Shown here: piece by piece, positions 9,344-18,117 of the stretch | How the letters are laid out: each line of letters starts with the position of its first letter | Numbering within the stretch: position 1 is the stretch's first letter | Assembly (NCBI GenBank): GCA_036557885.1 | Contig: DATBGS010000006.1 | Location: 1 to 64,000 of the forward strand | DNA: 64,000 nt | Direction of reading: 5' to 3' | DNA from: DATBGS01 sp036557885 | Lineage (GTDB): Bacteria; Chloroflexota; Ktedonobacteria; Ktedonobacterales; DATBGS01 | The notes under the pieces: generated by a model | What the model was told of the DNA's origin: nothing | The model's database searches: none | The model's input: the letters and a program-made list of their open reading frames with translations, nothing else | Made by a program: the position numbers and the translations under genes

Positions 9344-12300
9344 CGGACACCCGTCCTTCCTGCGCTCGCTTTTGCCCTGCCAGCGCGTCTGGTACAGCGT
9401 TCTCCGCGAGTTGTTCCAGTTCGGCCAGCAGTTCCTCCGTAATCTCAGCTTCCACGCGCTGCGCTTGCTTTTGGACGATCATCACAGCGAGATCGGAGAT
9501 CGTTGGCGCTTCAAACAAGTTCCAGGGAGAAAGTTCAACCTGAAATGTCTGGCAGACCTGCGCGATGGCTTGCGTTGCCAGCAAGGAATGCCCACCAAGC
9601 TCAAAAAAGTTATCAAAGATGCCAATCTCATTGCGCCTGAGAATGTCTCGCCAGATGGCAGCAAGCGATTCCTCGGTTGGTGTGCGTGGCGCGACAAAGG
9701 TATCTCCCTGTTCCTTGCCAAGCTCATCAGCGTCAGGAAGCGCCCGGCGGTCTGTTTTCCCGTTGGGGGTGAGCGGAAACTGTGCGAGCGTTACGAAAGC
9801 GGCGGGCACCATATATTCTGGCAGCCGCTCTTTGAGATAGCCTCTCAGCGTTCTCGCATCGCATTCCTCTGGCTGGGCAGAGACAATATAGGCCACCAGG
9901 CGCTTCTCTCCTGCTCCATCTGCACGAGCCACCACTACTGCTGCTTGCACCGCAGGATGCTGCGTCAGCCTGGATTCAATTTCACCTGGCTCAATGCGAA
10001 AGCCGCGAACCTTCACCTGGGAGTCTAGCCGCCCCAGAAACTCTATCTGCCCGTTCGGGCGATAGCGCACAAGATCGCCTGTCTTGTACAGGCAAGCGCC
10101 AGGGATAGCGCTAAAAGGATCGGGCAGGAACCGCTCAGCCGTCAGTTCGGGGCGGTTGAGATACCCGCGCGCCACCCCCGCGCCCCCAATAGAGAGTTCG
10201 CCGGGCACCCCAATGGGCACGGGTTGCAACTGCGCATCCAGGATATAGAATTGGGTATGGGCAATGGGCAGGCCCAGAGGCACAAGCCCGGCCCCAGGTT
10301 CAATCTTTGCGGTAGCTGACCAGATGGTGGTTTCGGTTGGGCCATACATATTCCAGAGCGAGGCCACTTTGGGCACCAATTGCTGAGCCAGGGTGAGATC
10401 AAGGGCTTCGCCGCCGCACAGGGCGCGTAATTGCGGGCTTCCCTGCCATCCTGCTGCCAGCAGCAGCTTCCAGGTTACTGGCGTCGCCTGCATGAGCGTT
10501 ACCCCATAATGAGCCAGCGCCACAATCAACGCCTGGCCGCTCATCGCCGTTTCCCGGCTTGCTATGACCAGACGACCACCCATGACGAGAGGCAGGAAAA
10601 GCTCCAGCGCCGCGATGTCGAAAGATAAGGTGGTGACGGCAAGCAGCGTATCTGCCGCGCTCATGCCAGGGCGCTGCTGCATGGCCTGCAACAGATTTAC
10701 GACAGCGCGATGAGGTATCTGTACTCCTTTTGGCCGTCCGGTGGACCCAGAGGTGTAGATGACGTAGGCCAGTGTTTCGGGGGCCGCCTCTGCCAGAGGG
10801 TTTGTATCGCTCTGGCAATCCAATGCAGGCGCATCTGCATCCAGGCAGACGGCGGCTATCCCACGATCAGGCAGGCGCGTGAGCAGGTAGCGCTGTGTCA
10901 CCATCACTGGTATCCGGGCATCAGTGAGCATGTGATCCAGACGCTCGGCGGGATAGGTGGGGTCAAGCGGCACATACGCGCCACCTGCTTTGAGAATACC
11001 CAGCAGCCCGATCACCATCTCCAGCGAACGCTCCACACACAGGCCAACCAGAACCCCTGGCCGCACTCCCTGATGCTTGAGATGGTGCGCCAGTTGATTT
11101 GCCTTGCGGTTGAGTTCCCGATAGCTCAGATATGCTTCTCCGAAGACTACCGCCAGCGCGTCGGGTGTGCGTTCGACCTGTGTCTCAAAAAGTTGGTGGA
11201 GACAGTGTTCCTGGGGAGAGGCGGTTTCGGTTGCGTTCCACTCCACGAGCAGTTGCTGGCGCTCGGCCTGCGTCAAGAGGGGCAGTTCGCTGATGCGCTG
11301 CGCGGGGTGAGCTACGATGCCTTCCAGCAGGGTTTGCCAGTGGCCGACCATGCGGTCAATAGTTGAGGCATCAAACAGATCAGAGTTATATTCAAAGCGA
11401 CCGATAAGACCGTCTACGCGATCATCAAGCTCAAGAGAGAGATCGAACTTCGATGTCCCAACGGTTACGTCCATCTGGGTCAGGGTCCATCCAGAAGGCA
11501 GGACGGCGATAGGTGGCTCAAGCGTAAGCAGCACCTGGAAGAGTGGATTCTGGCTCAGGTTTCGTTCCGGGTGCAGCTCCCTCACCAGCAATTCAAAGGG
11601 CATATCCTCGTGCGCAACCGCAGAAATCGTCACCTCGCGCACCCGCGCCAGCAGTTCACGAAAGGTCGGCGAGCCTGCCAGGTTGACGCGCAGCACGAGT
11701 GTATCGAGAAAGAACCCCAGCATCTTTTGGGTTTCTGGGCGATTGCGCCCACCGGTTGCTGTGCCCAGCAGCATATCTTCCTGCCCGGTATAGCGATAGA
11801 GGAGCGTATAGAAGGCTGCCACCAGGACCATATAAAATGTGGCTCCCTCCTGGCGAGCCAGGGATTTCAGCGCGTTCGTCAGGCCCAAAGAAAGCGCAAA
11901 TGGGCGCATCGAGCCGCGATAGGTCTGAACGGGAGGGCGAGGCCGATCAGTAGGCAGGGGCAGGTGCGTGGGCGCATCCTTAAGCTGCTGCTTCCAATAG
12001 TCCAGATGCCCTGTCAGCTTTTCTTTGGGCAGCCATGCTCGCTGCCAGGCGGCAAAGTCGGCATACTGGAGCGCTGGCCTGGGAAAGGGCGAGGGCTGAC
12101 CCTGTAAAAAGGAATCGTAGATTGCGCGAAGGTCTGGAAGCAGCACCTGATAGATGGCGACTCCATCAAAAATGATATGGTGCATGGTTAAAAACAGCCG
12201 ATGGTCTTCATCAGTGAGTTTGATCAGCAAGGGACGCAGCAGCGGCCCCTTTGCCAGGTCGAAGGGGGCCAGGGCGTCCTCGGTTGCCAGCCGGAGCGCT

Positions 12301-12692
12301 TCCGCTTCGCGCTTCTCTTCGGGCAGCCTGCTAAGGTTCCTGACTGGAATGGAAAGCGGCTCTGGGGGTTGAATCATCTGCACCGGCTGCCCATCAAGCA
12401 GCGGGAAGCTGGTCCTCCAGGCATCATGCAGCCTGAGAAATTCATTAAAACTGCGCTCAAATACGTCCAGGTCAAGTGGGCCAGGCAGGTGCAGGGTGAC
12501 ACACTCATTATAGATGGGGAGATCAGGGACGAATTGGGTGAGCAGCCACAACTGCTGCTGCCCAAATGAGAGCGGCGCGGGGCCTTGCTCTGCGCGTTGA
12601 GGAATGGGCAGAGCAGGCGCCGGGGCTTTGGAAAGATCTCCCTGTAAATATTTATCAAGCAATGCGCGCTTAACACTGGAAAGTTCTGACAT
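9336..12692 (-). CDS. NRPS module C-A-PCP, predicted Gly
   Basis: An 1118-residue module without a release domain. A short N-terminal leader (SVKRALLDKYLQGDL) precedes a condensation domain with HHIIFDG, an adenylation domain (YTSGSTGRPKG, NMYGPTE, NGKTDRRALP) and a carrier domain with S1036 (LGGHSLL). The hand-read code DILQLGMIW(K) differs at one position from the published glycine code. The start is the ATG at 12692, preceded by GGTGGA; a longer frame to 12764 has no ribosome site. It should condense an upstream aminoacyl carrier, most simply the A-PCP protein at 14089-15984, with glycine and pass the dipeptide to the module encoded immediately downstream. The leader resembles the N-termini of the stand-alone thioesterases at 22824 and 40882, which hints at a docking element. 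Confidence 0.92.
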   Translation of the reverse strand: MSELSSVKRALLDKYLQGDLSKAPAPALPIPQRAEQGPAPLSFGQQQLWLLTQFVPDLPIYNECVTLHLPGPLDLDVFERSFNEFLRLHDAWRTSFPLLDGQPVQMIQPPEPLSIPVRNLSRLPEEKREAEALRLATEDALAPFDLAKGPLLRPLLIKLTDEDHRLFLTMHHIIFDGVAIYQVLLPDLRAIYDSFLQGQPSPFPRPALQYADFAAWQRAWLPKEKLTGHLDYWKQQLKDAPTHLPLPTDRPRPPVQTYRGSMRPFALSLGLTNALKSLARQEGATFYMVLVAAFYTLLYRYTGQEDMLLGTATGGRNRPETQKMLGFFLDTLVLRVNLAGSPTFRELLARVREVTISAVAHEDMPFELLVRELHPERNLSQNPLFQVLLTLEPPIAVLPSGWTLTQMDVTVGTSKFDLSLELDDRVDGLIGRFEYNSDLFDASTIDRMVGHWQTLLEGIVAHPAQRISELPLLTQAERQQLLVEWNATETASPQEHCLHQLFETQVERTPDALAVVFGEAYLSYRELNRKANQLAHHLKHQGVRPGVLVGLCVERSLEMVIGLLGILKAGGAYVPLDPTYPAERLDHMLTDARIPVMVTQRYLLTRLPDRGIAAVCLDADAPALDCQSDTNPLAEAAPETLAYVIYTSGSTGRPKGVQIPHRAVVNLLQAMQQRPGMSAADTLLAVTTLSFDIAALELFLPLVMGGRLVIASRETAMSGQALIVALAHYGVTLMQATPVTWKLLLAAGWQGSPQLRALCGGEALDLTLAQQLVPKVASLWNMYGPTETTIWSATAKIEPGAGLVPLGLPIAHTQFYILDAQLQPVPIGVPGELSIGGAGVARGYLNRPELTAERFLPDPFSAIPGACLYKTGDLVRYRPNGQIEFLGRLDSQVKVRGFRIEPGEIESRLTQHPAVQAAVVVARADGAGEKRLVAYIVSAQPEECDARTLRGYLKERLPEYMVPAAFVTLAQFPLTPNGKTDRRALPDADELGKEQGDTFVAPRTPTEESLAAIWRDILRRNEIGIFDNFFELGGHSLLATQAIAQVCQTFQVELSPWNLFEAPTISDLAVMIVQKQAQRVEAEITEELLAELEQLAENAVPDALAGQKRAQEGRVSDE

Positions 12693-12794
12693 TTTTTCCA
12701 CCAGAAGTAGGATGTGTATGGGTATGAGAAGCGCGGAGTAGAGCAGGCAACCGTTGGATTGCATTCCTGCCTGCTATGCTCAAACGAGCGAGAT

Positions 12795-14039
12795 TTAAAA
12801 AGTAACATGCAGGGCCGTCAGGCCGCGCAGACCCAGATTCTCTCGCCAGCGGATAGGCCCAGGCTCCAGGCGCAGGTTGGGCAGGCGCCGGAGGAGCGTT
12901 TCAAAGGCAATCTGGCCCTCGATGCGTGCCAGGGGCGCCCCGAAGCAAAAGTGTCCGCCCCAGGCAAAGGCGACATGCCGGTTATTCTGACGGCCCAGAT
13001 CGAGGCGATCAGGGTCAGGAAAACGCTCCGGGTCACGATTCGCCGCCCCCATGACCGCAATCACCGCCTGGCGCTTGCGAATGCTCTTTCCCCCCAGCGT
13101 CACGTCATCAGGTGCCAGGCGCGCTGTGTGCTGGCTGGGGCTTTCGTAGCGCAGCAGTTCTTCAACTGCCAGGGGGATGAGCGCGGCATCTTGCTTGAGC
13201 CGCTCAAACTGATCGGGATTGCGCAGCAGCGAAAGCAAGCCATTGCCTATTAAATTGGTGGTTGTTTCCTGGCCGCCAACCATCGTCACAATCACATTAG
13301 CCACCACTTCTTCTTCGCTGAGCCGATCTCCATCTATCTGCGCTTCAAGCAGGGCGCTGATCAAGCCATCTCGCGGGTGTTCCTTCTGCGAGCGCACGGC
13401 TTCCTGAAAGTAGGCGGTCATCCCCTCCAGGCTGCGCACGATCCGCTGCACATGTTCGGGGCTATGCTGGAAGTTGCCCAGCACCTGCGCAAAATCCGCC
13501 GACCACGCGGTCAACTGCTTCCAGTCTGTTGTTGGCACTCCGAGCATTTCGGCGGTGACGATGGCGGGCAGCGGGATTGCCAGGTCAGCAATGACATCCA
13601 TGTGCCCGGTGGCCTGCGCGCTGTCCAGCAGGGAGTTGGTGATGTCTTGAATGTGTGAACGCAAGACTTCAACCCGCCGGGGGGTAAATGCTCTGGAGGC
13701 CAGCCCACGCACGCGCCCATGATCGGGGGGATCGAGAAAGAGCATCTGGCGCACCATCACCTGCGCCAGCGGGACAAGGGCGGAGAGGCCAAGCGCCGTC
13801 AATTGTTCAGGGGTAGGGGTGCGGTCCGCCGAAAAACGCTGGAAGACTGTTACAACATCATCATAGCGAGTCACCACCCAGGCGTGAAGAAACGGATCCC
13901 AATGCACCGGGTCTTCATTGCGGAGCCGATGGTATAAAGGATAAGGGTTGGCAAGCACTTCAGGGTCAAGCAAGTGATAGAGACTGAGTGTTGAGATGTG
14001 CGTGCCAGTGGCAGATGCCAGTTTCTTGGGCTGCTCCAT
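12795..14039 (-). CDS. cytochrome P450, likely acting on carrier-bound Leu
   Basis: A 414-residue soluble bacterial P450. The I-helix oxygen-activation motif is GGQETTTN, the K-helix EXXR is EELLR, and the haem loop FAWGGHFCFGAPLAR supplies the thiolate ligand C365. It sits between an A-PCP gene 49 bp upstream and the Gly module 102 bp downstream on the same strand, with GAAGGTGG before the start. P450s paired with stand-alone A-PCP proteins (for example NovH/NovI and the nikkomycin pair) hydroxylate the tethered amino acid at the beta carbon. I infer beta-hydroxylation of leucine here, but site and substrate are unproven. It is a close paralogue of the P450 at 21489-22721, alike along its whole length. 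Confidence 0.9.
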   Translation of the reverse strand: MEQPKKLASATGTHISTLSLYHLLDPEVLANPYPLYHRLRNEDPVHWDPFLHAWVVTRYDDVVTVFQRFSADRTPTPEQLTALGLSALVPLAQVMVRQMLFLDPPDHGRVRGLASRAFTPRRVEVLRSHIQDITNSLLDSAQATGHMDVIADLAIPLPAIVTAEMLGVPTTDWKQLTAWSADFAQVLGNFQHSPEHVQRIVRSLEGMTAYFQEAVRSQKEHPRDGLISALLEAQIDGDRLSEEEVVANVIVTMVGGQETTTNLIGNGLLSLLRNPDQFERLKQDAALIPLAVEELLRYESPSQHTARLAPDDVTLGGKSIRKRQAVIAVMGAANRDPERFPDPDRLDLGRQNNRHVAFAWGGHFCFGAPLARIEGQIAFETLLRRLPNLRLEPGPIRWRENLGLRGLTALHVTF

Positions 14040-14088
14040 ATAACCACCTTCAGCAACTAGCGAGCAACTACCAGGGGTATGCGCTTCT

Positions 14089-15984
14089 TTACAGCAAGCT
14101 CGCGGCTTCCTCGTCGCTCATGCCCTCAAGTTTGGCGATGAGCAGATGCGTGACCTGCTCGGATAACTGGCGAACGGTTGGGTGCTCAAAGAGCGAACGC
14201 AGGGAGAGTTCGACCCCAAACGTCGCGGTTATCTCCAGGATGAGTTGCGCGCCCATCATGGAGTGGCCGCCAAGCATAAAAAAGTTATCGTCAATCCCAA
14301 CCCGCTCCATTTTCAGGAGCGCGGCCACAATTCCCGCAATGCGGGCTTGTACCGGGGTTTCTGGGACGCTCTCCACTCCCTGGCGCAGCACGCTGTTTTC
14401 ATCTGGGAGAGGCAAGGCGGCGCGATCAATCTTCCCGTTGGGCGTCAAGGGGAAGGCTTCCAGGGGGGCGAACGCCGAAGGAAGCATATAATCGGGGAGA
14501 TATGCGCTGATGTGTTCTTGCAGCGCAGAGGCTGTTATGGGAATTCCCGCGACTGGAACCAGATAGGCAACGAGACGCTTCTCGCCAGGGGTATCCTCGC
14601 GCGCTATCACCAGGCTGGCCTGAATCGCGTGGTGCCGGTTTAATACGGAGACAATCTCGTCAGGCTCGATGCGATAGCCTCTGATCTTAATCTGCTGGTC
14701 GGCGCGGCCAAGAAAGCTGATCGTCCCATCTGGCTGGAAACGCGCCAGGTCGCCTGTCTTGTAGAGTCGTGCTTCAGGTTCGTTACTGAATGGGTCTTCA
14801 ATGAATCGCTCGGCGGTAAGCTCAGGGCGGTTGAGATACCCGCGCGCCAGCCCCGCGCCGCCAAGGTAGAGTTCACCTGTCTCGCCAGGAGCAACCTGCT
14901 GCAAGCGCTCATCGAGGATGTAGACCTGGGCGTTGGTGATCGGGCGGCCAATGTCTGGTGGGGAGTCAGGGTGCTCAACGGGAGAGATACGCCCGGAGGT
15001 TGCCACAACGGTTGCCTCGGTGGGACCATAGTTGTTGATCAGCGCAAATGGCAGGGTTGGTGGTGGATACTGGTGCAGGGTATCGGCTCCGGTGAGCAGG
15101 AAGCGCAGCGCGAGTGTTTGCGGCCACTCCAGCGCCATCACACGTTCAGCCAGGGCTGTTGGCAGGAAGGTAATCGTTACCTGGTGGTCTAGCAGCCATT
15201 TCTGGAGCGATTGAGGAGTGGCTATCGTCTCTTTATCGGGAAGATGCACGCTGGCCCCGCAGGTGAGATACGGCCATAGTTCCCAGCCCGTCGCGTCAAA
15301 CGCGGGGCTGGTAAGCTGAGTGGCTACATCGCGGGAAGTTACCTCGAAGGCGTGCTGGTGCCACAAGATCAGATTGAGCAGGCTTTTGTGGGTAATCTGC
15401 ACCCCTTTGGGCTGGCCTGTTGAGCCTGAGGTGTAAATGATGTAGGCCAGGTTGTCGGGCGTGGCCTCAAAGATCGGGTCGGTCTTTTCCTGTTGTGCCA
15501 GGAGCGCGCTGTCAGCGTCCAGCAGCACGACTTTTCTGGTGGAGTTGGGGAGCGTAGTGCTGATGTGCTGCTGTGTGACCAGGACGGGGGCTTGCGTATC
15601 GGTGAGCATGAAGGCCAGGCGTTCAGTTGGATAGGCGGGGTCAAGCGGAACATACGCGCCGCCCGCTTTGAGCACGCCCAGCAGCCCCACAATAAGATCA
15701 CTCCCGCGCTCAAGGCAAACGCCAACGGGTGCTTCAGGCCGAATGCCCAGGGATTGTAAATAATGCGCTAGCTGGTTGGCGCGTTCGTTGAGCATCTTGT
15801 AGGTGAGCCTCTGATCACCGGCGACGACTGCCACAGCATCAGGGGCAGCAAGCGCCTGCCGCCCAATAAGGTGAGGAATAGATGCGTCCTGCGGAGATAC
15901 CTGATGGGGGAAGTTTCGTGTTGCTCGCTGATCTTCATGCGCCTGTGTGGGTGCCTGCGTTGTATGAGTCAACCGCGTATCCAT
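14089..15984 (-). CDS. NRPS A-PCP didomain, predicted Leu
   Basis: A 631-residue adenylation plus carrier protein with no condensation domain. A motifs include YTSGSTGQPKG, NNYGPTE and NGKIDRAALP; the carrier serine is S575 (LGGHSMMGAQ). The hand-read code DAWFLGNVV(K) equals the published leucine code. The C-terminus ends in an acidic helix (LEGMSDEEAASLL), a pattern seen at docking ends of assembly-line proteins. It is the first gene of the leftward arm, with AGGAG before its ATG and a promoter candidate about 200 bp upstream. It would load leucine and present it to the P450 encoded next. Its near twin is at 19459-21426 on the other strand. Confidence 0.92.
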   Translation of the reverse strand: MDTRLTHTTQAPTQAHEDQRATRNFPHQVSPQDASIPHLIGRQALAAPDAVAVVAGDQRLTYKMLNERANQLAHYLQSLGIRPEAPVGVCLERGSDLIVGLLGVLKAGGAYVPLDPAYPTERLAFMLTDTQAPVLVTQQHISTTLPNSTRKVVLLDADSALLAQQEKTDPIFEATPDNLAYIIYTSGSTGQPKGVQITHKSLLNLILWHQHAFEVTSRDVATQLTSPAFDATGWELWPYLTCGASVHLPDKETIATPQSLQKWLLDHQVTITFLPTALAERVMALEWPQTLALRFLLTGADTLHQYPPPTLPFALINNYGPTEATVVATSGRISPVEHPDSPPDIGRPITNAQVYILDERLQQVAPGETGELYLGGAGLARGYLNRPELTAERFIEDPFSNEPEARLYKTGDLARFQPDGTISFLGRADQQIKIRGYRIEPDEIVSVLNRHHAIQASLVIAREDTPGEKRLVAYLVPVAGIPITASALQEHISAYLPDYMLPSAFAPLEAFPLTPNGKIDRAALPLPDENSVLRQGVESVPETPVQARIAGIVAALLKMERVGIDDNFFMLGGHSMMGAQLILEITATFGVELSLRSLFEHPTVRQLSEQVTHLLIAKLEGMSDEEAASLL

Positions 15985-16321
15985 AGACTATCTCCTGGCG
16001 CTCCCCGATGAGCAGGGAGCAAGTTTTGCAGAGCAGCGAGCAAGCCTGGCAGAACAGGGAAGTAGGCTGCATTTTCCCGGCGAGTGCTCTTGATGAAGAG
16101 AGCAGCTCTCCCACGCATCTCCAGGTATTTTGGTGTTAGCATGGGGTGAAGCGTGCGCTGGCATGCTTGCTGCAATGCTGATGAGCAGCATACCAAGAAG
16201 GGTGCTTTGTGTCAATAACTTTCAGAGCTATTATGGTGAATTGGCCTTAAATTGCGTTCAAGGGAAGAAGGAAAAATAGGGACATGCCTGCTGAGTGTTT
16301 TTGACCCCAACCCAGGCACGC
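15985..16321. other. spacer with the NRPS promoter
   Basis: No gene is seen between the sedolisin stop and the A-PCP start, both on the minus strand. Apart from the promoter candidate at 16187-16215, and the AGGAG ribosome site just before 15984, I recognise no terminator or operator. Confidence 0.5.
16187..16215 (-). promoter_or_regulatory. sigma-70-type promoter of the leftward NRPS operon
   Basis: On the minus strand, TTGACA (plus 16210-16215) is followed by a 17-base spacer and TATGCT (plus 16187-16192). The hexamers and spacing fit a vegetative promoter. It would give a leader of roughly 195 bases before the A-PCP start at 15984. Confidence 0.6.
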
Positions 16322-17797
16322 TCAAGGCGAAGTTGCGTCGTTGATTTGCTGGACGGTTGCAATCAACAGTGGCAGCAGGATGGCTGCATCTGGAGTTCCC
16401 CAGCCAGTTGCCATATCCCATCCCTGTCCGGCTCTGAAACCCGTGACGCTGTGCAGGGAAGTGCTCCCTTTTGTAATATCGTGGAACCCCTTCCCCGCCA
16501 ACTTATACAGCGCGGGATTGAGGAAGCCCAGCGGTTGCCCGGCCATTTGATCGGCTAGAGCAATAAGCCCGGCCCATTGTGGGGCGGCAGCGCTTGTTCC
16601 GCCACCTGCGCTCCAACCGGCAGAGGCGCCAGGATAGGAATGATAGATAGGGAAAACTGCTTGCGCGCCCCAGGACACATCAGGAATGGCGCGGCTGCCA
16701 TTCAAGCGCGATTGAGTGGGCAAGTTTTTTTGCCAGTCAGGTTCTTTAAATAACAGGCTCAGACCACCGCCGCTGGCTCTGCCGTCATTCCAGACTTGCT
16801 CACTTCCATATTTCCCGGTCTGGCCCTGGGGGAACATGTCCGTGCCCCCAACTGCCGTCACCAGGGGATCAGAGGCAGGCCAGAGGACGTTGGCGTAGGA
16901 GTAAGTAGTATGCTCGGAACAGTCCACATTTGTCGGGCCTTCATCGCCTGAACCAGCTAATATGGTGACATGCTCCTGCACAGCACGCTGATAGACGTTT
17001 TGATCGTAATCTTGCACCAGGTCTTCTCCGCTGCCGAGGTTCTGGTTACAGGGATTTCCAAGCAGGGTTGGCTCCGAAGCGCCAAAACTCTGCGAAAAAA
17101 CCTGCCCCAAATGATGGTCCAGCGCGTAGCGCGAAAGCTGCTCTAATTCAGGGAAACCTTGTACCCCCTCTGTCTCGTGAACCGGGCTAACAAGAACAAC
17201 AATGTTCGCTCCGGGAGCAATGGCATGCGCCCACTCCACATCAAGCGTTGTCTCACCAGCCCAATCAAAAAAATCATTCGTCGCTGGATTTGACACCAAC
17301 GTGAGCGGCGGTTTCAGCACCTCCAGGTGAGGTGGGTCTGGCAGGGCGAAGGTCTGATCAAAAACATGGACATCATTTTGGATGGTTGGGCTTCCCAATG
17401 GGACGAGTATGACGATGGTGGTGCCTTTCCCATCAAATCCCCTGGTGTAGAGCGGGTTGAGATCATAAAATTCGTGTACTTGCGCTGGACTCAAACACAC
17501 ATTGCCCGAAGCAGACCTGGCACAGAGCTTCAGGGCTTCATCGGCCCCAACCCCCAGGGGAAGTGCAGTGGCCGTCTGGGTGGGCTGATGTGAAGGTGAT
17601 GGACGCTCGCCCGCTTTTGGCGCCGGTGCTGCGCATGAGGAAAGAAGCACGAACGCCCCCAAAGCACAGAGCGCTTGCCAGATGCTCCAAAAGGCGGGGC
17701 GTTTTAAAGAAAGAGGACGGGCGTTTCTCAATGCTGCTTTCCTTAGTAAGAAATGGGCTGAGGCCGCTGAATTTGCACCCTTGAGAATTGGCAGCAT
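16322..17797 (-). CDS. sedolisin-type serine-carboxyl peptidase, lipoprotein
   Basis: A 491-residue S53 peptidase (sedolisin/kumamolisin family), acid-active endopeptidases with a Ser-Glu-Asp triad. The likely triad is E182 and D186 (GETTLDVEWA) with S402 in GGGTSAAAP; the aspartate in SGDEG near 285 fits the oxyanion site, and D440 (HDITKG) starts the calcium site. The N-terminus has a hydrophobic segment ending in LLSSC, a lipobox with Cys55, so the enzyme is probably anchored outside the cytoplasmic membrane. The long activation propeptide of kumamolisin-like enzymes seems absent: only about 45 residues separate the lipobox from the mature-like start. It lies between the two NRPS arms, with direct repeats immediately upstream. 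A link to peptide maturation is possible but unproven. Confidence 0.88.
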   Translation of the reverse strand: MLPILKGANSAASAHFLLRKAALRNARPLSLKRPAFWSIWQALCALGAFVLLSSCAAPAPKAGERPSPSHQPTQTATALPLGVGADEALKLCARSASGNVCLSPAQVHEFYDLNPLYTRGFDGKGTTIVILVPLGSPTIQNDVHVFDQTFALPDPPHLEVLKPPLTLVSNPATNDFFDWAGETTLDVEWAHAIAPGANIVVLVSPVHETEGVQGFPELEQLSRYALDHHLGQVFSQSFGASEPTLLGNPCNQNLGSGEDLVQDYDQNVYQRAVQEHVTILAGSGDEGPTNVDCSEHTTYSYANVLWPASDPLVTAVGGTDMFPQGQTGKYGSEQVWNDGRASGGGLSLLFKEPDWQKNLPTQSRLNGSRAIPDVSWGAQAVFPIYHSYPGASAGWSAGGGTSAAAPQWAGLIALADQMAGQPLGFLNPALYKLAGKGFHDITKGSTSLHSVTGFRAGQGWDMATGWGTPDAAILLPLLIATVQQINDATSP

Positions 17798-17800
17798 TAT

Positions 17801-17853
17801 ACACAGGAAGCTCCGCAGTGTCCAGGAAGCTCATCAGTGTCCAGGAAGCTGGC
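17801..17853. repeat. 19-bp-spaced direct repeats upstream of the peptidase
   Basis: The 16-mer CAGTGTCCAGGAAGCT occurs at 17816-17831 and again at 17835-17850, and a partial copy (CACAGGAAGCT) starts at about 17802. The copies lie 4-56 bp upstream of the sedolisin start, in the divergent spacer shared with the nitrilase-like gene. Spacing close to two helical turns fits tandem regulator sites. Confidence 0.55.
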
Positions 17854-18044
17854 CTGGAGGGTGTAGCCCTCCTGGTGCAGCCCTCTTCACGAATCTACGC
17901 CAGAATGCCTGCGTTCCTCTTTGTTCCTGTCTCTGTGCCAGGCTTTGGAGTCGGAGTCCGTCGAGAGCTTCAGTGTGCGCGATTGGTCGCGTAAGGCTCA
18001 ATGGGCAAATCGGATGAACTGGCCCCGATGAAGGCTACCCCTAC

Positions 18045-18073
18045 TTGTCTCTTGCTCGTAAAGGAAGTACAAT
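18045..18073 (+). promoter_or_regulatory. promoter candidate for the nitrilase-like gene
   Basis: TTGTCT (18045-18050), a 17-base spacer and TACAAT (18068-18073) precede the start codon at 18118 by 44 bp. An AAAGGAG ribosome site sits between them. Confidence 0.5.
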
Positions 18074-18117
18074 AGCCCATCAGACGGAATGTCCAAGACA
18101 GAGCAAAGGAGCAGCAT

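Larger units (their letters stand above)
17798..18117. other. divergent intergenic region
   Basis: This stretch separates the leftward sedolisin gene from the rightward nitrilase-like gene. It contains the direct repeats at 17801-17853 and a rightward promoter candidate at 18045-18073. No gene is supported inside it. Confidence 0.5.
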
